Shown in pieces: positions 60,449 to 64,000 of a stretch of 64,000 bases of DNA. Below the pieces are notes generated by a model. The model was not told where the DNA came from. It worked only from the letters and a program-made list of their open reading frames with translations, and did no database searches. The translations under genes and the position numbers were made by a program. Location of the stretch: contig JBDHWG010000015.1 of NCBI GenBank assembly GCA_039810085.1, forward strand, positions 62,001 to 126,000, given 5' to 3'. Numbering within the stretch: the stretch's first letter is position 1; the number at the start of each line of letters is the position of its first letter. This stretch comes from JBDHWG01 sp039810085 (GTDB lineage Bacteria > Chloroflexota > Anaerolineae > Epilineales > JAHCIE01).

Positions 60449-63334
60449 TTACCGCCGTCGGATGCGCAGGAAGCGCAAGTATCCGGCCAGGCCCGCCAGA
60501 CCACCACCCATGAGCAGCAAGGTTGACGCCTCCGGAATCTCCGGCGGCGGCGCGCCGGGGAACGGCGTCGCCGTGGCCGTAGGGATCGCGGGCGTCATCG
60601 TCGGCGCGCTCCCGCCAGCGGCCGGGGTTTTGTTGAGGGGGACGGCGGTCGGGGTCGCTGTTGACGTCGGGGTGGGCGATGGCGGCGGCGTGAACGTGGC
60701 GCCGGGCGTGGCCGGCACAACCGGGATGGAGGGAAGGCCGCCGGAGTAGCGCATCAAGCCCATCGACGTGCCGATCCACAGGTTGCCGGCTGTGTCCGTC
60801 GCCAAGGCGTTGATGTGGCCGCTCACGAGGGGCGAGTTGTCTGGCGTGAACAAGGCCCACTGGTTCCGCGTGGGATCGTAAACGCGCAAGCCGCCTTGAG
60901 CGACGTATTGGTTTGTGTGAAGCTCTCGGAACATCGGGGTGATGTCCTCGATGTTCTGACCGCCGCGCGTCGTGCCAAGCCAGACACCGCCCTTGTGACT
61001 CACGATGGAGCTGACCCAGCCATCGTCGGGGAAAGTCACCGTCTGCCACTGCTGCTGGCCCGATGGCAGCCAGGCAATCGCAGCGTCAGACAGGGTTGCG
61101 CCTGCTAACGCGCGACGGGTCAGGTAGCCGCCCAGCCAGAGCGTGCCGTCGGGCGCCATGTAGATGGCGCGCGGGTCGGAGTTGCCCAAGGTCAAGCCGT
61201 TGCTGATCCCGATGGTGTAGGTTGTCTGCAACTGGGTTCCTCGAAAGCCGCTTGCGCCACCTGTGCGGTCACTTGGCAGGACACGGACGTTGGGCCAGGT
61301 GTTGGCGATCCAGGCCTGGCCGTTGCCCGCGCTGATGCTGGTGATCTCGTTGTCGAGCAGGGTAGGCCGCTGGATCGTGGTCGGCCAGGTGTTGTGCTGC
61401 ATGTCGAACACGGCGACGCCCGCGCCGTTATTGTGCGGATCAGGCCAACCATTGCCTGTTCCGAGGTAGAGAAGGTCGCCGTCCTGGGCCATGGCGGAGA
61501 CGGAGTTGAGCGCCAGCGCTCCCCCCGTGTTGTCCTTGTTGTAGTAGGTGATCGTGTCGCCGAAGGCGATGGCGAGTCCGCCATCCCGCACAGACTGATC
61601 CGGCAGCTGCTGGGCCAACAGGCCGATGAGAATGCGGCCGCGCGCATTGTCGAAAGCGATGTTGCTCACGGCGCTGCTGATCTTCGTGCCGGTATCGCTC
61701 ACGGTGAGGTGCTGCCACGTCTTGCTGTCCGACAACAAGAGTTGGTCAACGCCAGTGCCACCCCAATAATCGTTGAGGCCATTGGGGTAAGCGTTACCGA
61801 CCCAGAGCGTGTTGTCGCTGCGGAACGCGATGGCATTGATGTGGTTGCTGGAGGGCGAGATACCAATGGGTTTCCCGGTCGATGACGAGACGCCTGTATT
61901 CGCCGTCGTGAGAACAGGTCGTGCATCACTGGTGATGACAGCAATGCCATGTCCATCCGTGCCTTGTGGAAATAGATGCTGGTCGGCAGATGGCAGGCGG
62001 CCGCTGGTGCCGAAGTAGAGAGCCGGGCCGGTGTCGTTGCGGAGCATAGCGCGCACGAGGTTGCCGGGGAGACCGTTGCTGATGTCATAGATGGCCTGGC
62101 ACGTAGGCTGGGTGGCGCTATCCCACCCGCTCCAGATCAACTGGCAGACGCCAAGACCCCCATCATTGGGCGCTGTAACAACCGTGCTAGCCAGGCTGAG
62201 CCATATGTCGGTGGATTGGGCCGTGTGTGCGCCAATACTAATATTGACGATCCGGTTGGCATCTGCCGGGAGCGACGAGACGACCGTCATGTTTCCGCTG
62301 TTCTGTCCACCCTGGGCGATGTAACCCTTCCACTGGGCATTGGTGGCGGTGTTGCCCTTCAGGACATAGAACCCATTGCCACCTGACGCAACGTCGCCGG
62401 ATCCGAACCACTTCAAGCCGGCCGGGTCTACCACGACGGTCAGAAGGCTCGAGTAATTGGGTAACGAGGTCGCGTTGTTAGGGTCGCGCTGGAACTTCTC
62501 TAGCGTCAGGTCTGGATGGACGACGGTAATGCCGCCGTCGCGCTGTTGGAAATAGATGTTCTGCTGCTGCTGCACGTCGGGCGGCGCATCCATGACGTCA
62601 GAACGCATCGTGACCCACACGTCGCCCTTGCCCGCCCCCTCGGCCGATGCGTTGTCGATCGCGATGTCGGTGACGTTGTTGGAGGGGATGGTCGGGCTGT
62701 TGTAGGTGTTCCAGGTGGTCCAGGTGGGCGGCTCGACGCTCAAGTCGGCGCGGGCGAGACCGCCGCCGACGAACTTCTTGTCGGGGCTGCTCCAGTACTG
62801 CTGAGTACCGATCCAGAGGTAGCGGTCGTTCTGGACGGCGAGGGCCGTGATGACGTTGGACGGCAGCCCGCCGTTTGTGCTGCTCACGGTGAAGGTGGTC
62901 CATTGCCGATCGGGTGTTAGGCGGGTGAGGCCGCGCTCGGTGCCGAACCACTTGTTGCCCCGGCCATCGATGGCGACGGCGCGCACGAAGTTGCCGGCCA
63001 GCCCGTCCTGGGGGGCCAGATAGTGCACTGGATTGGGGTTCGCCAGGTTGGACACGTCCCAGACGACGACACCGCCGCCCCGCGTGCCCGCCCAGAGCAA
63101 GTTGGAGCCTTCCAGGGCGAACGACCATATGTCGTCACCGTTGGCGTAGGTGTACCAGTCAGAGTTATCGTAAGACGGTGAGGCATTGACGTTGGACACG
63201 GCCGGAGAAAGCGAGACTAGGCCGCTGAGCAAAGCGATAGCGAACAGCGCTCCACAGGCTAGCAAGAGCGCGCGGAACCGAGGTGGGAACGGCCGCCGCG
63301 CCGGTCGCCTGTTACGCGACGAGCGAAAAGTCAT
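60449..63334 (-). CDS. Secreted beta-propeller (two-component-regulator-propeller type) protein with PEP-CTERM-like tail
   Basis: 961 residues from the ATG at 63334 (GGAGGCA upstream); the longer frame to 63466 lacks support. An Arg-rich N-terminus followed by a hydrophobic segment (FRALLLACGALFAIALLSGL) forms a signal anchor or long signal peptide. Many blades contain the RegProp pattern, for example NFVRAVAIDGRGNKWFGTER, NHINAIAFRSDNTLWVGNAY and INALATDTAGNLWIGTSMGL. A Thr/Pro-rich linker (about 880-930) leads to the C-terminus IPEASTLLLMGGGLAGLAGY then basic RIRRR. This is close to PEP-CTERM (PExSTLLLLG...GLAG... RRR), the sorting signal of exosortases. Confidence 0.85.
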   Translation of the reverse strand: MTFRSSRNRRPARRPFPPRFRALLLACGALFAIALLSGLVSLSPAVSNVNASPSYDNSDWYTYANGDDIWSFALEGSNLLWAGTRGGGVVVWDVSNLANPNPVHYLAPQDGLAGNFVRAVAIDGRGNKWFGTERGLTRLTPDRQWTTFTVSSTNGGLPSNVITALAVQNDRYLWIGTQQYWSSPDKKFVGGGLARADLSVEPPTWTTWNTYNSPTIPSNNVTDIAIDNASAEGAGKGDVWVTMRSDVMDAPPDVQQQQNIYFQQRDGGITVVHPDLTLEKFQRDPNNATSLPNYSSLLTVVVDPAGLKWFGSGDVASGGNGFYVLKGNTATNAQWKGYIAQGGQNSGNMTVVSSLPADANRIVNISIGAHTAQSTDIWLSLASTVVTAPNDGGLGVCQLIWSGWDSATQPTCQAIYDISNGLPGNLVRAMLRNDTGPALYFGTSGRLPSADQHLFPQGTDGHGIAVITSDARPVLTTANTGVSSSTGKPIGISPSSNHINAIAFRSDNTLWVGNAYPNGLNDYWGGTGVDQLLLSDSKTWQHLTVSDTGTKISSAVSNIAFDNARGRILIGLLAQQLPDQSVRDGGLAIAFGDTITYYNKDNTGGALALNSVSAMAQDGDLLYLGTGNGWPDPHNNGAGVAVFDMQHNTWPTTIQRPTLLDNEITSISAGNGQAWIANTWPNVRVLPSDRTGGASGFRGTQLQTTYTIGISNGLTLGNSDPRAIYMAPDGTLWLGGYLTRRALAGATLSDAAIAWLPSGQQQWQTVTFPDDGWVSSIVSHKGGVWLGTTRGGQNIEDITPMFRELHTNQYVAQGGLRVYDPTRNQWALFTPDNSPLVSGHINALATDTAGNLWIGTSMGLMRYSGGLPSIPVVPATPGATFTPPPSPTPTSTATPTAVPLNKTPAAGGSAPTMTPAIPTATATPFPGAPPPEIPEASTLLLMGGGLAGLAGYLRFLRIRRR

Positions 63335-63496
63335 GCGAGATGCCTCCACAGGGGATTTCTTAGCCCGCGGCGAGGACGTAATACAGCCACTATATAAACG
63401 GGCCAGGCTCCGAAAGGGTATGGCTTGCAACCGACAAATGTTAGTGCATGCGCGCTCTGCGTGCAAAAGTTCGTCGCTTTGTCGGCTTGCAGCCCG

Positions 63497-64000
63497 TTAT
63501 GGCGTTCTTAAGCTGATGGCGCGTGAAATGTGCGGGAGGTAGAGCCGCTGCGTCTGAGTTTCCGGCGGGACGGTCGGCGCTGGCGTCGGCGTGTTCGTGG
63601 GGGGGGGCGCTGCCGTGGGCAGGGGAGCGGCTGCCGGATTGTATCGGCTGACCCCGTGGTCGACGGTGCCAATCCAAACGTTGCCGTCCGCCCCGACGGC
63701 GAGACTCTGGATGTTCTTGTCGGTCAGGCCGGCGGGCAGACTCACCCGCAGCCAGGTTCGCCCGTCCCAGACCCACAGCCCACCCTCGGCCGCGTCAATA
63801 TCCGGATTCCCGCGACTCGTCGCCGCCCACAGCCGCCCATCCGGCGCTGGTGCAATGGCGGAAATCCAACCGTCCCGGAAGAATGTCCAGCCGTTCCACT
63901 CGCCAGCGGCGAAGCGGCTGGCTGCCGCGTCGACGAACGGCCAGGCCGAGCGCAGATTCGGGCCGTCGTAGTGCCAGCCGCCGGCCCAGATAGCGCCGCG
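63497..64000 (-). CDS. Secreted beta-propeller protein (partial, N-terminus off the right edge)
   Basis: About 167 C-terminal residues are visible and the frame is open to the edge; no start lies inside except an internal GTG. Propeller blades such as GWISAIAPAPDGRLWAATSR and NIQSLAVGADGNVWIGTVDH are followed by a Pro/Thr-rich stretch and the end RLYLPHISRAISLRTP. It resembles the propeller region of the neighbouring 60449-63334 protein but has a YLP-type C-terminus instead of a PEP-CTERM-like one. The two genes run in the same direction, 160 bases apart, and are probably paralogues. Confidence 0.82.
   Translation of the reverse strand, partial: RGAIWAGGWHYDGPNLRSAWPFVDAAASRFAAGEWNGWTFFRDGWISAIAPAPDGRLWAATSRGNPDIDAAEGGLWVWDGRTWLRVSLPAGLTDKNIQSLAVGADGNVWIGTVDHGVSRYNPAAAPLPTAAPPPTNTPTPAPTVPPETQTQRLYLPHISRAISLRTP

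Overview
The window is a GC-rich bacterial chromosome segment, most likely from the phylum Chloroflexota. That assignment is inference. It rests on the mixture seen here: a SpoIIIAA-like ATPase with an R3H domain beside tmk, secreted proteins with Thr/Pro-rich linkers and short YLP-type C-termini, two-component-style propeller proteins, 7TM-HD and DarA c-di-AMP proteins, and many small toxin-antitoxin pairs. No rRNA or other strong taxonomic marker is present. There are about 65 protein genes, including partial genes and remnants, and one tRNA. No prophage, transposase, integrase or CRISPR array was found.

Layout. 1-3.4 kb: a LacI-controlled sugar locus (sugar-binding lipoprotein running off the left edge, lacI-type repressor, xylB) with three near-identical operators. 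3.4-5.9 kb: an accessory insert (orphan DUF104-type antitoxin and an APH-fold kinase) lies between a CDP-alcohol phosphatidyltransferase gene and a second copy of that gene's 3' end. 5.9-7.7 kb: an FHA-winged-helix regulator and a Phd-PIN toxin-antitoxin pair. 7.7-10.2 kb: gap-pgk glycolytic operon. 10.3-13.3 kb: ferredoxin, Crp/Fnr regulator, MFS transporter, cold-shock protein with an attenuator-like leader. 13.3-17.1 kb: YIP1-like protein, alpha-toroid-like protein, NUDIX, ABC-F. 17.3-19.3 kb: secreted Thr/Pro-rich protein, DUF433 antitoxin with a decayed toxin, GGCT. 19.3-24 kb: M24 peptidase homologue with altered metal ligands; divergent metallophosphoesterase, ABC-F and HAD operon. 24-28 kb: def, UPF0175-DUF3368 pair, Kef-type antiporter, thioesterase. 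28-32.5 kb: DUF4013 protein, FemAB/GNAT-like protein, GT4 glycosyltransferase, membrane protein. 32.5-41 kb: gmk-priA, FmdB, and an operon of GNAT, SpoIIIAA-R3H ATPase, tmk and darA. 41.2-44.5 kb: galTK, ECF sigma factor with a candidate anti-sigma factor. 44.5-48.6 kb: ArsA, SnoaL, HIT, desaturase, YqeY. 48.7-53.6 kb: pgpH-ybeY-dgkA, acyl-CoA dehydrogenase, pdxH. 53.7-54.9 kb: two toxin-antitoxin pairs with a duplicated pdxH 3' end between them. 55-64 kb: glycoside hydrolase with a membrane-tethered LuxR-Kelch regulator, tRNA-Arg, trmI-patatin, and two propeller proteins, one with a PEP-CTERM-like tail.

The most interesting signal is a repeated architecture. At both the phosphatidyltransferase gene and pdxH, an intact gene is followed by a small accessory cassette and then by a second, diverged copy of the gene's own 3' end. 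In the first case the differences between copies are mostly synonymous, which suggests an allelic incoming copy rather than decay after a local duplication. It looks like integration of small DNA segments at conserved gene ends, with no recombinase in sight.

Small metabolic modules are recognisable: Leloir galactose use (galTK), lower glycolysis (gap-pgk) and pentulose phosphorylation (xylB). c-di-AMP signalling is represented by a phosphodiesterase (pgpH) and a receptor (darA), with a Kef/TrkA-C transporter as a possible target. All coordinates and motifs were read by eye. Family names come from recognised motifs and were not checked by any search.
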